This document shows positions 51,280-60,743 of a stretch of 64,000 nucleotides of DNA, in pieces. Below the pieces are notes generated by a model, which searched no databases, was not told the origin of the DNA, and saw only the letters and a list, made by a program, of their open reading frames with translations. Both the position numbers and the translations under genes were made by a program. This DNA comes from Rhodoplanes sp. (lineage in GTDB: Bacteria; Pseudomonadota; Alphaproteobacteria; Rhizobiales; Xanthobacteraceae): assembly GCF_013377085.1 (NCBI RefSeq), contig NZ_JACAAX010000017.1, positions 56,099 through 120,098 of the forward strand, read 5' to 3'. The first letter of the stretch is position 1. Each line of letters starts with the position of its first letter.

Positions 51280-51611
51280 GCCAGCGACTTCGAGGAAGAA
51301 GCAGTCGGCCGCCGACCGCGTTGTGGCGAACTGTAGCGCCAGCGACACCCGGCTGTCATCGACGGTGACACGGTCGGCGCGTTCCCCCTACCGGAGCAGC
51401 GGCACGGTCGCCGGGGGCGGCGGGACCTCAACCGATGCTTTTGCCACTCGAAGACCCCCCGGAACGTTGTGGCCGGCCACCCTGCGTCGGGATACCCGTA
51501 TTTACCGGTATAGACTAATTTTTACTTATCGAGCTAGGTTGGCAACCGCGACGCCCGGCAGGGCGAAGCGATTGCGGAACGTCGGCGACACCACAGCGGG
51601 GGATGTGAGCG
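51280..51611. promoter_or_regulatory. Divergent control region of the galactarate-type cluster
   Basis: The 332 bp between the regulator and the aldolase hold no supported gene. At 51503-51510 the palindrome TACCGGTA lies in an AT-rich patch (CCGTATTTACCGGTATAGAC, then TAATTTTTACTTATC) that is a good candidate for promoter and operator. The operator assignment is inference. Confidence 0.4.
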
Positions 51612-52382
51612 GTGGAATTGCGTGTGAACAAGTTCAAACGCGCCCTTGCAGAAAAGAAGCTGCAGATCGGGCTGTGGAGCAGTCTCTCCGACGGCCTGTC
51701 GGTCGAGATCCTGGCTGGCGCCGGCTTCGACTGGATCCTCATCGACACCGAGCACGCCCCCAACGAATTGCCGATGGTCTGCCGCCAGTTGCAGGCGAGT
51801 GTCGGCGGCACTGCGCATCCCGTCGTGCGACCGCCTTGGAACGACACGGTGATGATCAAGCGGTTCCTCGACGCCGGGGCACAGACGCTGCTCGTGCCCA
51901 TGGTTCAGAACGAAGAGGAAGCCCGACGAGCGGTCGCCGCCGCGCACTATCCGCCGGTCGGTGTGCGCGGCTTCTCCACCTCGGCCCGGGCTTCCGGCTT
52001 CGGCCGCATCGCCGACTACTTCAACCTGTGCGGCTCGGAGATCTGCGTCCTCGTCCAGATCGAGACTCGGCAGGCGCTCGCCAATCTGGAGCGAATTGCC
52101 GCGGTGGACGGCGTCGACGGACTCTTCATCGGCCCCGGCGACCTCTCGGCCGACCTCGGATACCTGGGCAACCCCTCTCATCCGGACGTGCTCGCGGTGT
52201 TCGACGAGACGATCGATCGCATCCGGGCCTGCGGTGTTCCGGCCGGCTTCCTCACCGGCAATTCCGACCTGGCTCGGCACGTCATCGATCGAGGCTGCAC
52301 ATTCGTCGCCGTCGGCTCCGACATCGGCCTGTTGACGCAGGGCAGCGATCTCCTGGTCCGCAAGTTCAAGCCCGCGGCCTGA
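51612..52382 (+). CDS. HpcH/HpaI (GarL/RhmA-type) class II aldolase
   Basis: This 256-residue TIM-barrel aldolase opens with RVNKFKRALAEKKLQIGLWS. Active-site features are DWILIDTEHAPNE (Asp/Glu and His), HPVVRPPWND (Arg), metal ligands in LVQIETRQALANLE (Glu) and GLFIGPGDLSADLGY (Asp). It would cleave 5-keto-4-deoxy-glucarate or a related 2-keto-3-deoxy acid to pyruvate and tartronate semialdehyde or another aldehyde. Given garD and hyi in the same cluster, a GarL role is most likely. GTG 51612 is the apparent start; a GTG four codons later is possible. Confidence 0.85.
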   Translation: MELRVNKFKRALAEKKLQIGLWSSLSDGLSVEILAGAGFDWILIDTEHAPNELPMVCRQLQASVGGTAHPVVRPPWNDTVMIKRFLDAGAQTLLVPMVQNEEEARRAVAAAHYPPVGVRGFSTSARASGFGRIADYFNLCGSEICVLVQIETRQALANLERIAAVDGVDGLFIGPGDLSADLGYLGNPSHPDVLAVFDETIDRIRACGVPAGFLTGNSDLARHVIDRGCTFVAVGSDIGLLTQGSDLLVRKFKPAA

Positions 52383-52427
52383 ACGACCCGCTCCCGACGC
52401 CCGTGCTTCGATCCTCGCGAGGTCACC

Positions 52428-53246
52428 ATGCCGAGATTTTCTGCCAATCTCTCAATGCTATTCACCGAGCTGCCCTTCCTCGACCGGTTCGCCGCTGCCG
52501 CGAGCGCCGGCTTCGAGGCGGTCGAATACATGTTCCCGTACGACTACACGCCGGATCAGTTGGCCGCGGCTCTCCGCAGAAATCACTTGAGTCAGATTCT
52601 GTTCAACCTGCCGGCCGGTGACTGGGCGCGGGGCGAACGCGGCATCGCCGGTCACCCCGACAGGGTTGCGGAGTTCCGGAACGGCGTTCGGGCGGCAGCG
52701 ACCTTTGCGCATGCACTGGAATGTCCGCGCGTGAATTGTCTCGTCGGCTTTCCGCCGGTCGGGGTCGCCGCCGAAACGGCCCATCGCACCCTGGTCGACA
52801 ATCTGCGCCACGCGGCCGAAGCGCTGCAAGGCGACGGCGTGCTCCTGCTCGTCGAACCGATCAACCGCTTCGATATGGCCGGCTTTCAACTGAGTGGATC
52901 GGCCGATGCCCTGGCTCTGATCGACGAGGTCGGCAGCGACAATCTGAAGCTTCAATACGACATCTACCACATGCAGAGGAGCGAGGGCGAGCTGTCCAGC
53001 ACCATCGAGAAGAACATCGACCGGATCGGCCACATCCAGGTCGCAGACAATCCAGGGCGCGGCGAACCGGGGACCGGAGAGATCAATTTCGATTTCCTGT
53101 TCCGGTTGCTCGACCGGATCGGATACGACGGCTGGGTCGGCTGCGAGTACAAGCCGAAAAATTCGACGCTGGAGGGCCTGACTTGGCTGCGAGGCCGCGC
53201 CTCCGATCTGCGGCCGGCCATCCGCGACGACGCCCGACTCCAGTAG
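52428..53246 (+). CDS. hyi: Hydroxypyruvate isomerase family protein (Hyi/OtnI-like)
   Basis: This 272-residue xylose isomerase-like TIM barrel shows PRFSANLSMLFTELPFLDRF, then AAAASAGFEAVEYMFPYDYT at the start, LLVEPINRFDMAGFQLSGSA with the metal Glu, LKLQYDIYHMQRSEGEL, and HIQVADNPGRGEPGTGEINF, all Hyi hallmarks. It would interconvert hydroxypyruvate and tartronate semialdehyde, the aldehyde product of GarL-type cleavage, or act on 2-oxotetronate like OtnI. It is 45 bp after the aldolase on the same strand. Confidence 0.86.
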   Translation: MPRFSANLSMLFTELPFLDRFAAAASAGFEAVEYMFPYDYTPDQLAAALRRNHLSQILFNLPAGDWARGERGIAGHPDRVAEFRNGVRAAATFAHALECPRVNCLVGFPPVGVAAETAHRTLVDNLRHAAEALQGDGVLLLVEPINRFDMAGFQLSGSADALALIDEVGSDNLKLQYDIYHMQRSEGELSSTIEKNIDRIGHIQVADNPGRGEPGTGEINFDFLFRLLDRIGYDGWVGCEYKPKNSTLEGLTWLRGRASDLRPAIRDDARLQ

Positions 53247-53480
53247 GGATCGGTCGAGACTACCGCGTCAGACGCTTCGGCTCTCGTCATGTCGCTCCTT
53301 TGAGAACCCATGCGTTCACCATCGGTCGCCGACGCGGCGCCGGATCGCCCGAAGGCGCTCGAGATCGGAATTGGGCCGGCACTCCGCCGTCCCCGTCTAC
53401 AAGAAAACTCCCCAAAGGCAGGCGGTCGCGCTCGATCACGACCGATACCCGCGAGAAGAACAGATAGACGAGAGAATGCC

Positions 53481-54920
53481 ATGATGACACCGACGCCACC
53501 GCGGGCGGGTTCCTATCGATACATCGCTCTCGCATTCATCACGATCGTCCTGGCGCTGAGCGTCGGAGACCGCGCGACCCTTTCGGTCGCCGGCCCTGAA
53601 ATGTCCAAGGCTTTGGGGATCAGCCCGATCGGGATGGGCTGGTTGTTCTCGTCATTCGCCTGGGCCTATGCCCTGGGCCAGATTCCGGGCGGTTGGATCG
53701 TCGATCGCCTCGGCGTCAAGCGCTCCCTCATGTGGGGCCTGATCCTGTGGTCGCTGGTCACCTTCGGGATGGGGTTCGCACCCTGGTTCGCCGCCCCGTT
53801 CGTAATGCTGATGATCATGCGGTTCGTTCTCGGCATCTGCGAATCGCCGGTCACGCCCGGATCGGCCCGCGTCCTCGCGGCTTGGTTCCCGTCCGGCGAG
53901 CGCGGAATGGCTGGCTCCATCTTCAACTCGGCCCAGTATATCGCGCTCGTCCTGTTCAGCCCGTTGATGGGATGGCTTTCGCATCGCTTCGGATGGGAAT
54001 CGGTCTTCACCGTCATGGGGTCGATCGGGCTACTGCTCGCCTTCGTCTGGAATCTCGGGTTCTTCGTGCCCGCCCGGCATCCCCGCCCCAATCCCGCGGA
54101 AATCTCCTATATCGCGGCCGGCGGAGCGCTGATCGATGTCGACGCAGACACCGGCCGAACGGCTGCGACCGGCGGCGCCGAGAAGACGGCACACGTCCCG
54201 GTGCTGCAGGCGCTCGCCGCCCTCTTCGGGAGCCGAATGCTGGTCGGCATCTTCATCGCCCAGTACGGCATCAACGCGATCACCTGGTTCTTCGTCTCCT
54301 GGTTTCCGACCTATCTGGTCAAGGGACTCGGCTTCACCATACTCCAGGCCGGCTTCCTCGCCGCCCTTCCGGCGGTATGCGGGGTCGTCGGTGCCGTGAT
54401 CTCCGGCTTCTTCTCCGACTATCTCCTGAAGAAGACCGGCTCCCTCAGCATCGCGCGCAAGGTACCGATCACGATCGGTCTCTTCATGAGCGCGCTGATG
54501 ATCGGCTGCAACTACACGCGCTCGGAAACGCTGGTCATCTTCCTGATGTCGGCGGCCTTCTTCGGCAAAGGCTTCGGCTCGCTCGGATGGACCGTGGTCG
54601 CCGACACGGCGCCGAAGCAGGTCATCGGCCTGACCGGCGGTGTCTTCAGCGCGATCGGCAATTCCGCCGGCATCGTCACCCCGTTGGTGATCGGCTACAT
54701 CCTCGCCGGAACCAATTCCTTCGAATACGCTCTGCTGTTCGTCGGACTGCACGGGATCATGGCGGTCCTCAGCTATTGGCTGATCGTCGGCAAGATCGAA
54801 CGGTTCGAGCTTCCCGGCCTCGTCGGTGCCTGCGCTGCGCCGGCGATGGCCTGCCCCGATCCCGGGCACGCCGCGGCCGGCCCGGCCCCTCGCCCGTCTC
54901 CCGAGAAGACCACCGCGTGA
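53481..54920 (+). CDS. MFS transporter, anion:cation symporter (glucarate/galactarate-type)
   Basis: This 479-residue MFS protein has twelve membrane segments. Visible are [60 protein letters not shown], and [20 protein letters not shown], then [18 protein letters not shown]. These are the pattern of GudP/GarP and D-galactonate (ACS family) symporters. The gene order suggests uptake of galactarate, glucarate or a related aldarate. ATG 53481 (an ATG ATG pair) follows GAGAGAATGCC. Confidence 0.86.
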   Translation: MMTPTPPRAGSYRYIALAFITIVLALSVGDRATLSVAGPEMSKALGISPIGMGWLFSSFAWAYALGQIPGGWIVDRLGVKRSLMWGLILWSLVTFGMGFAPWFAAPFVMLMIMRFVLGICESPVTPGSARVLAAWFPSGERGMAGSIFNSAQYIALVLFSPLMGWLSHRFGWESVFTVMGSIGLLLAFVWNLGFFVPARHPRPNPAEISYIAAGGALIDVDADTGRTAATGGAEKTAHVPVLQALAALFGSRMLVGIFIAQYGINAITWFFVSWFPTYLVKGLGFTILQAGFLAALPAVCGVVGAVISGFFSDYLLKKTGSLSIARKVPITIGLFMSALMIGCNYTRSETLVIFLMSAAFFGKGFGSLGWTVVADTAPKQVIGLTGGVFSAIGNSAGIVTPLVIGYILAGTNSFEYALLFVGLHGIMAVLSYWLIVGKIERFELPGLVGACAAPAMACPDPGHAAAGPAPRPSPEKTTA

Positions 54921-54985
54921 CCGCCTCCGGCGCTCCGCGACACACCGTGATCCGCCGAGAGCCTCGGGTCAGAGAGGACGAACCG

Positions 54986-56533
54986 ATGAACACTGTCACG
55001 GCCACCAGGCCGCTCCGCATCCAGCTCGACGAGCGCGACAACGTCGCCATCGTCGCCAATTCCGGTGGTCTGCCGGCCGGCACCGTCTTCGACGATGGCC
55101 TCGCTCTCGTCGACGCTGTGCCGCAGGGCCACAAGGTGGCGCTCGTCGACATTCCGAAGGGCGGCGAGGTGATCCGCTATGGCGAGGTCATCGGCCTCGC
55201 CGTCAAAGAGCTGCCGCGCGGCTCCTGGATCAGCGAGTTCCTCGTCGACCTGCCGGCGCCGCCGGCGCTCGACAGCCTGCCGCTCGCCACCCGGCCGGCC
55301 CCCGACCTGCCGCCGCTCGACGGTTACACCTTCCAGGGCTACCGCAACGCCGACGGCTCGGTCGGCACCCGGAACATCCTCGCAATATCGACGAGCGTCC
55401 AATGCGTCGCCGGGGTCGTCGACCACGTCGTCCGCATCGTCAAGGACCGCCTCCTGCCGAACTACCCGAACGTCGACGACGTCGTCGGCCTCGAGCACAT
55501 TTACGGCTGCGGCGTCGCCATCAATGCACCCGCCGCGATCGTGCCGATCCGCACCGTCCAGAACCTGACGCTGAACCCGAACTTCGGCGGCGAGATCCTG
55601 GTGATCGGCCTCGGCTGCGAGAAGCTCCAGCCGGATCGCCTCCTCGCCGGCAGGCCCGCCGCCGAGGTGTCCCGCGACATTCTGAGCCTGCAGGACGAGC
55701 GGTTCGTCGGCTTCCAGGCGATGGTCGACGGCATCCTGGAGATGGCGGAAGAGCGGCTGAAGCGTCTGAACGCGCGCCGCCGCGAGACCTGCCCGGCCTC
55801 CGATCTGGTGGTCGGCGTCCAGTGCGGCGGCTCCGACGCGTTTTCCGGCGTCACCGCCAATCCGGCGGTCGGCTTCGCGACGGACCTCATCGTCAGGGCC
55901 GGCGGCACCGTGATGTTCTCGGAAGTGACCGAGGTCCGCGACGCCGTCCATCTGATGACGCCGCGTGCCGTAAACGCCGATGTCGGGCGGGCGATCCTGC
56001 GCGAGATGGCCTGGTACGACCGCTATCTCGCCGAAGGCGAGACCGACCGCTCGGCCAATCCCTCGCCCGGCAACAAGAAGGGCGGGCTCGCCAACGTCGT
56101 CGAGAAGGCGCTCGGCTCGATCGCCAAGTCGGGCCGCAGCCCGATCTCCGCCGTGCTGGCGCCGGGCGAGAAGGCGACGACCAAGGGCCTCATCTTCGCT
56201 GCGACGCCAGCCTCCGACTTCGTCTGCGGCACGCTGCAGCTCGCCTCCGGCATGACGTTGCAGGTCTTCACCACGGGCCGCGGCACGCCCTACGGGCTCG
56301 CCGCGGCGCCGGTGATCAAGGTGGCGACGCGCAGCAATCTCGCGGCCCGCTGGCACGACCTGATGGACCTCGACGCCGGCCGCATCGCCACCGGCGAGGC
56401 GACCGTGGAGGAGGTCGGCTGGGAGCTCTTCCGCCTGATCCTCGACGTCGCCTCGGGCGAGAAGAAGCCCTGGTCCGACCGTTGGGGCCTCCACAACAGC
56501 CTGGCCCTGTTCAATCCGGCACCCGTGACCTGA
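54986..56533 (+). CDS. garD: Galactarate dehydratase (UxaA/GarD family)
   Basis: The 515 residues compare with about 523 for E. coli GarD. The SAF domain (residues about 10-90: [40 protein letters not shown]) is fused to the two UxaA domains: [73 protein letters not shown], and [20 protein letters not shown]. Conserved Cys and His for the iron centre are present. It would dehydrate galactarate to 5-keto-4-deoxy-glucarate, feeding the aldolase at 51612. AGAGAGGACGAACCG precedes ATG 54986. Confidence 0.88.
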   Translation: MNTVTATRPLRIQLDERDNVAIVANSGGLPAGTVFDDGLALVDAVPQGHKVALVDIPKGGEVIRYGEVIGLAVKELPRGSWISEFLVDLPAPPALDSLPLATRPAPDLPPLDGYTFQGYRNADGSVGTRNILAISTSVQCVAGVVDHVVRIVKDRLLPNYPNVDDVVGLEHIYGCGVAINAPAAIVPIRTVQNLTLNPNFGGEILVIGLGCEKLQPDRLLAGRPAAEVSRDILSLQDERFVGFQAMVDGILEMAEERLKRLNARRRETCPASDLVVGVQCGGSDAFSGVTANPAVGFATDLIVRAGGTVMFSEVTEVRDAVHLMTPRAVNADVGRAILREMAWYDRYLAEGETDRSANPSPGNKKGGLANVVEKALGSIAKSGRSPISAVLAPGEKATTKGLIFAATPASDFVCGTLQLASGMTLQVFTTGRGTPYGLAAAPVIKVATRSNLAARWHDLMDLDAGRIATGEATVEEVGWELFRLILDVASGEKKPWSDRWGLHNSLALFNPAPVT

Positions 56534-56573
56534 GCGACCCCCGTTCTCCCACCGCTGGCCGGTGACCGACCCG

Positions 56574-56682
56574 AGACACAAGACTCCAGCCGGGGCCTCC
56601 CGGTTCACGGCTGGAGTCCGGGTTTGCACCTCCGTTGCCCCCCGGGATGACCAGGAATTGATCATCCGGAGCCCGCACGAGA
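56574..56682. repeat. Decayed palindromic intergenic repeat
   Basis: CAGCCGGGGCCTCCCGGTTC, then GGCTGGAGTCCGGGTTTGCA and CCCCGGGATGACCAGGAATT GATCATCCGGAG form a degenerate version of the ATTCCGGG family, including its tail. It lies between the garD stop and the convergent DUF892 gene. Confidence 0.6.
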
Positions 56683-57194
56683 TCACCCGGCCGCGCGGGC
56701 CTTGGTGTCGAGGCCGCCCTCGGCCATCGCGGTGAGCTTGCGGTCGGCCGCCCTCTCCTCATCGAGGGTCTTCTCCATCACCTGGGCGAGTCGTTGCGGC
56801 CGAGCTGCTTGTCCCACGCCACCAGGGTGCCGTAGCGGGTCATCTCGTCATGCTCGACCGCCCGGGCGGCGGCGATCGGGACAGCATCCAGCACCATCGG
56901 GTCGTCCATCTCGCCGGCCACGCCGTCGCTTTCCTCGATGAGGCCATCGATCGCCGGGCCGTAGATCCCGCGCACCTCGACGCTATGCATCCGGAACATC
57001 TCCTGGAGGCAGGCGATGTGGTCCTCGGTCTCGCCGAGATGCGCCTTGACGGCCTGTTCGAGCTGCGGGTCGCCGGCCTTGTCGATCATCTCCGGACCTG
57101 CCTTCACGATGCGGTTCTCGGCGCACCGGATGTCTCGCAGCATGTGCACGAAGAGATCGTCCATCGTGCGGATGTCCTTGGAGAAAATGCCCAT
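56683..57194 (-). pseudogene. DUF892 ferritin-like protein gene with a single-base frameshift
   Basis: From ATG 57194 the product reads MGIFSKDIRTMDDLFVHMLR, closely matching the intact paralogue at 62274-62882, down to RYGTLVAWDKQLGRND. There the frame hits SPR-stop at 56778. In the next frame, from about 56790, the family sequence resumes: LAQVMEKTLDEERAADRKLT, then AMAEGGLDTKARAAG and a stop at 56683. One missing base near 56788-56792 explains this. Either the gene has lost its last helix or the base is a sequencing error. DUF892 (YciE/YciF) proteins are ferritin-like and stress-linked. Confidence 0.82.
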
Positions 57195-57386
57195 CCGTCG
57201 TCGTCCTGTGGCGGCTGGGTTGGGAGCGGAAACGGGGCCGGGCGATGCCGCGGCTGCGCCGGACCTCTCGCCGGGTGCCGGCCCCGGACACCGGGTCGCG
57301 GCGCGTCGGACCAACCGCGCAGGCACGAGGGGATTCCGACCCACGGTCCCGGCCAGGCCACTCGGGCGCCGTCATCGTCCCGCAGT

Positions 57387-57400
57387 TTGACCTTGATCAA
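57387..57400. promoter_or_regulatory. FNR/FixK-type box upstream of hemN
   Basis: TTGA-CCTTGA-TCAA is an exact TTGA-N6-TCAA match, ending 37 bp before the hemN ATG. Sites of this kind bind FNR, FixK or Anr regulators, so hemN should be induced at low oxygen. The DUF892 gene starts on the other side, 193 bp away. Confidence 0.8.
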
Positions 57401-57437
57401 GGTTCCGAACGTCAATCTTACTTTACACTTCGATCCC

Positions 57438-58787
57438 ATGAACAGTGTCATCGCGCTCGCCGAACGAAACGTTCCCCGGTACACCTCGTATCCGACCGCG
57501 CCGCACTTCACGCCGGTCGTCGATGCCAAGACCTATGCCGGATGGCTCGCCGCCATGCCGTCAGGCTCCACGCTTTCGCTCTACCTGCACGTGCCCTTCT
57601 GCACGGACATCTGCCTGTATTGCGGCTGCCACACCAAGGCGGTCCGGCGGGCGGAGCCGCTCGACGCCTACACGGAGCGGCTGATCCAGGAGATCGGCCT
57701 GGTGTCCGCCTCGGTCGGCACCCGCAAGGTGGTGCACATCCACTGGGGCGGCGGCACGCCGTCGATCCTGGGCAAGGACCGCCTCGCCCGCATCGTCGGC
57801 GCCATCAAGGAGCAGTTCGACCTCGCGTCGCTGGTCGAGCACGCCATCGAGCTCGATCCGCGCCGCCTCGACCAGGAGCTCGCCAATGCGCTCGTCGCGA
57901 TCGGCGTCAGCCGGGCGAGCCTCGGCGTCCAGGACTTCTCGCCCCATGTCCAGGAGGCGATCGGCCGCAACCAGCCCTTCGAGGTGGTGCATGACGCCGC
58001 CGCGATGCTGCGCAAGGCCGGCATCGACCGCATCAATATCGACCTGATGTACGGCCTGCCGCGCCAGACCATCGCCGATGTGGAGCGCAGCGCCAGCCTC
58101 GCCGCCTCGCTCGATCCGGGCCGCCTGGCGCTGTTCGGCTACGCCCATGTGCCGTGGTTCAAGGGCAACCAGAAGCTCATCGACGTCGCCGCCCTGGCCG
58201 GCCCGGGCGAGCGCATCGAGCAGGCGCGGGCCGCCTCGCGCACGCTGGCGAGCTATGGCTACGTGCCGATCGGCCTCGACCACTTCGCCCGGCCCGACGA
58301 CGACCTCGCCACGCTCCAGCGCGGCGGCCGCCTGCGGCGGAATTTCCAGGGCTACACCACCGACGAGGCCGACGGCCTGATCGGTTTCGGGGCGAGCGCC
58401 ATCGGCAAGCTGCCGCAGGGCTTCATCCAGAACGCCGTCGACATCGCCGGCTATTCGCGCACCGTCGAGAGCGGCTCGCTCGCCACCACCAAGGGCGTCG
58501 CGGTGTCGAGCGACGACGTGCTGCGCGCCGAGATCATCGAGCGGCTGATGTGCGATCTCGGCGTCGACCTCGACACGCTGCCGGCCAACAAGATCACCGA
58601 CAGCCTCGACACCAGCTTCGCCCGCGAGATGCACGACCTCGACGGCCTGGTCGCCGCCGGCATGGTGCGGATCGACGGACGGCGCATCAGCATCACCGAG
58701 GAGGGGCGGCCGTTCGTGCGCCTCGTCGCGGCGGCGTTCGACGCCTATCTGCCGCAGAACCGCTCGCGCCATTCGGTGGCCGTGTAG
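57438..58787 (+). CDS. hemN: Oxygen-independent coproporphyrinogen III oxidase
   Basis: This 449-residue radical SAM protein shows RNVPRYTSYPTAPHFTPVVD at the start, the cluster motif CTDICLYCGC (C-x3-C-x2-C, then the HemN-specific extra Cys), WGGGTPSILGKDRLARIVGA, INIDLMYGLPRQTIADVE, and GYVPIGLDHFARPDDDLA. Length and the RYTSYPTA start separate it from HemW. It makes protoporphyrinogen IX precursor without oxygen, needed for haem and bacteriochlorophyll in anoxia. It stands alone with a perfect FNR/FixK box upstream and a terminator downstream. Confidence 0.94.
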   Translation: MNSVIALAERNVPRYTSYPTAPHFTPVVDAKTYAGWLAAMPSGSTLSLYLHVPFCTDICLYCGCHTKAVRRAEPLDAYTERLIQEIGLVSASVGTRKVVHIHWGGGTPSILGKDRLARIVGAIKEQFDLASLVEHAIELDPRRLDQELANALVAIGVSRASLGVQDFSPHVQEAIGRNQPFEVVHDAAAMLRKAGIDRINIDLMYGLPRQTIADVERSASLAASLDPGRLALFGYAHVPWFKGNQKLIDVAALAGPGERIEQARAASRTLASYGYVPIGLDHFARPDDDLATLQRGGRLRRNFQGYTTDEADGLIGFGASAIGKLPQGFIQNAVDIAGYSRTVESGSLATTKGVAVSSDDVLRAEIIERLMCDLGVDLDTLPANKITDSLDTSFAREMHDLDGLVAAGMVRIDGRRISITEEGRPFVRLVAAAFDAYLPQNRSRHSVAV

Positions 58788-58822
58788 GCCACACAAGGCG
58801 ATATTGACGTCGCATTGCGCGG

Positions 58823-58855
58823 TGGCCGGGCTTTTCGCCCGGCCATCGCCGTTTT
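58823..58855 (+). terminator. Intrinsic terminator after hemN
   Basis: TGGCCGGGC (58823-58831), TTTTC, GCCCGGCCA (58837-58845), then TCGCCGTTTT. The perfect nine-pair stem lies about 35 bp past the hemN stop. Confidence 0.65.
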
Positions 58856-58917
58856 CACCATCTCGATTGCCGTCGTCGATGCGACGCACGCGCCCGTGCC
58901 CGACGGGTCCGCGCTGC

Positions 58918-59832
58918 TCACGTTCGTTGCGAGCCGGCGGGTCGAGCCGCCTCCTGAAGCTGCCTCGCAATCCAGTCGATGAACACCCGCAGCCTCGGCG
59001 AGAGGTGTTTCGCGCGCGGATAAAGCACGGATACGGGCGTCGGCGTCGGCGGCGTGCCGGCGAGGACCGGAACGAGCGCGCCGGTCCGGAAGTCCGCGGC
59101 GAGGCGATAGCCCGGCGCCTGGATGAGGCCGAGCCCGGTGCGGGCCGCGGCCGCATAGGTCTCCGCACCGTTCACCGTGACGACGGAGGGCAACACGACC
59201 TCGCACCGCGTCCCCGCGACGATGAATTCCAGAGGAAGCACGTTTCCGGTCGCGGACGAGCGGAAGGCGACCATGCGATGGCCGTCGAGGGCATCGGGGC
59301 TCTCCGGTACGCCATGCTGGTCCAGATAGGCGGGCGACGCACACGTCACCTCCTCCAGCTCGGTCAGCCGGCGGGCAATCAGGTCGCTGTCGACCAGGCT
59401 GCCGACCCGGAGCACGCAATCCATGCCCTCCTGCAGCAGGTCCACGTAACGGTCGCCCTCGCTGAGCTGGAGCTCGATGTCCGGATACGCGGCCAGAAAC
59501 GCCGCCAGGTGCGGCACGACGAAGTGGCTCGCCAGCGTGCCGTGGACGCCGACGTGGAGATGCCCCTTCGGCCTCGCGCCGGCAAACGCGCCTTCGGCAT
59601 CCTCGAGATCCGCGATCAGGCTGACACAGCGCCGATAGTAAGCCTCGCCGTCGAGCGTCGCGGAGACATGACGGGTGGTCCGCTGCAGCAGGCGGACGCC
59701 GAGCCGGGCTTCGAGCCCCTTCACGGCATCGGTGACGGAGGAGCGCGGCAAGCCGAGATCCTCTGCCGCCTTCGAGAAGCTCTTGCGCTCCACGATGCGG
59801 ATGAAGACCCGCATGGCATCGAAACGGTCCAT
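58918..59832 (-). CDS. LysR-family transcriptional regulator
   Basis: This is a 304-residue protein. The LysR HTH is MDRFDAMRVFIRIVERKSFS, then KAAEDLGLPRSSVTDAVKGL EARLGVRLLQRTTRHVSAT. The effector domain follows (HLHVGVHGTLASHFVVPHLA, EGMDCVLRVGSLVDSDLIAR). It belongs to the large CrgA/DmlR-like group. It is divergent from two short-chain dehydrogenases and probably regulates them in response to their substrate. Confidence 0.88.
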   Translation of the reverse strand: MDRFDAMRVFIRIVERKSFSKAAEDLGLPRSSVTDAVKGLEARLGVRLLQRTTRHVSATLDGEAYYRRCVSLIADLEDAEGAFAGARPKGHLHVGVHGTLASHFVVPHLAAFLAAYPDIELQLSEGDRYVDLLQEGMDCVLRVGSLVDSDLIARRLTELEEVTCASPAYLDQHGVPESPDALDGHRMVAFRSSATGNVLPLEFIVAGTRCEVVLPSVVTVNGAETYAAAARTGLGLIQAPGYRLAADFRTGALVPVLAGTPPTPTPVSVLYPRAKHLSPRLRVFIDWIARQLQEAARPAGSQRT

Positions 59833-59947
59833 TGTTCGCCTACTCGGACAGTGATGCCGGAATATGCCAGATTATTGTTCGATCGTGAACGAGCATCTTC
59901 TCCCGGTCGGCCACCGATTGCCGGCAGCCCAACCGAGGAGAACACCA

Positions 59948-60688
59948 ATGTCAGAGACATCGAGCCGAGTCGCCATCGTCACCGGCGCCTCCGGTGGCAT
60001 CGGCGCCGCCGTGGCGGAGCGCCTGGCCGGCGACGGTTTTGCCGTGGTCGTGAACTATGCCGGCAGCGCCGGCGCGGCCGAAGCACTGGTCCGCCGCATC
60101 GACAAGACCGGCGGCCGGGCGGTCGCCGCGCAAGCCGACGTCTCGGACCCGGCGGCGGTCGCCCGGATGTTCGAGACCGCCGAGACTGACTTCGGAGGCG
60201 TCGACGTCCTGGTGAACAATGCCGGCATCATGGGCCTCGCGACGATCGCCGAGAGCAACGACGCCCTGTTCGACCGCCACATCGCCGTCAACCTGAAGGG
60301 GACGTTCAACACCCTGCGCGAGGCGGCGCGGCGGCTGCGCAGCGGCGGCCGGATCGTCAACATCTCGTCCAGCGTCACGACGCTGCTGCAGCCGACCTAT
60401 GGCGTCTACGCCGCGACCAAGGCGGCCGTCGAGGCGATGACCAGCGTGCTCACCAAGGAGCTGCGTGGCCGCAACATCACCGTGAACGCCATCGCACCCG
60501 GGCCGACGGCCACCAAGCTGTTCCTGGACGGCAAGCCGCAGGAGCTGATCGACCGCCTGGCCAAGGCCGCACCGCTGGAGCGCCTCGGTCAGCCCGACGA
60601 CATCGCCGCAGCCGTGTCCTTCCTGGCCGGCCCGGACGGCGCCTGGGTCAACGGCCAGACGATTCGCGCCAACGGCGGGATCGTCTGA
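59948..60688 (+). CDS. Short-chain dehydrogenase/reductase (FabG-like, classical)
   Basis: This is a 246-residue classical SDR. The cofactor motif TGASGGIG is in RVAIVTGASGGIGAAVAERL, the NNAG motif in GGVDVLVNNAGIMGLATIAE, and the catalytic Ser/Tyr/Lys in IVNISSSVTTLLQPTYGVYA ATKAA. No clear acidic residue follows beta 2 (VVVNYAGSAGA), favouring NADP(H). The substrate is unknown. AGGAGAACACCA precedes ATG 59948. A second SDR follows 55 bp downstream, probably in one operon. Confidence 0.87.
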   Translation: MSETSSRVAIVTGASGGIGAAVAERLAGDGFAVVVNYAGSAGAAEALVRRIDKTGGRAVAAQADVSDPAAVARMFETAETDFGGVDVLVNNAGIMGLATIAESNDALFDRHIAVNLKGTFNTLREAARRLRSGGRIVNISSSVTTLLQPTYGVYAATKAAVEAMTSVLTKELRGRNITVNAIAPGPTATKLFLDGKPQELIDRLAKAAPLERLGQPDDIAAAVSFLAGPDGAWVNGQTIRANGGIV

Positions 60689-60743
60689 TCCGACCGCCGC
60701 TCGCGGAAGCCTCCCTGCCCTCGATCATCGAAGGACCCCCATC

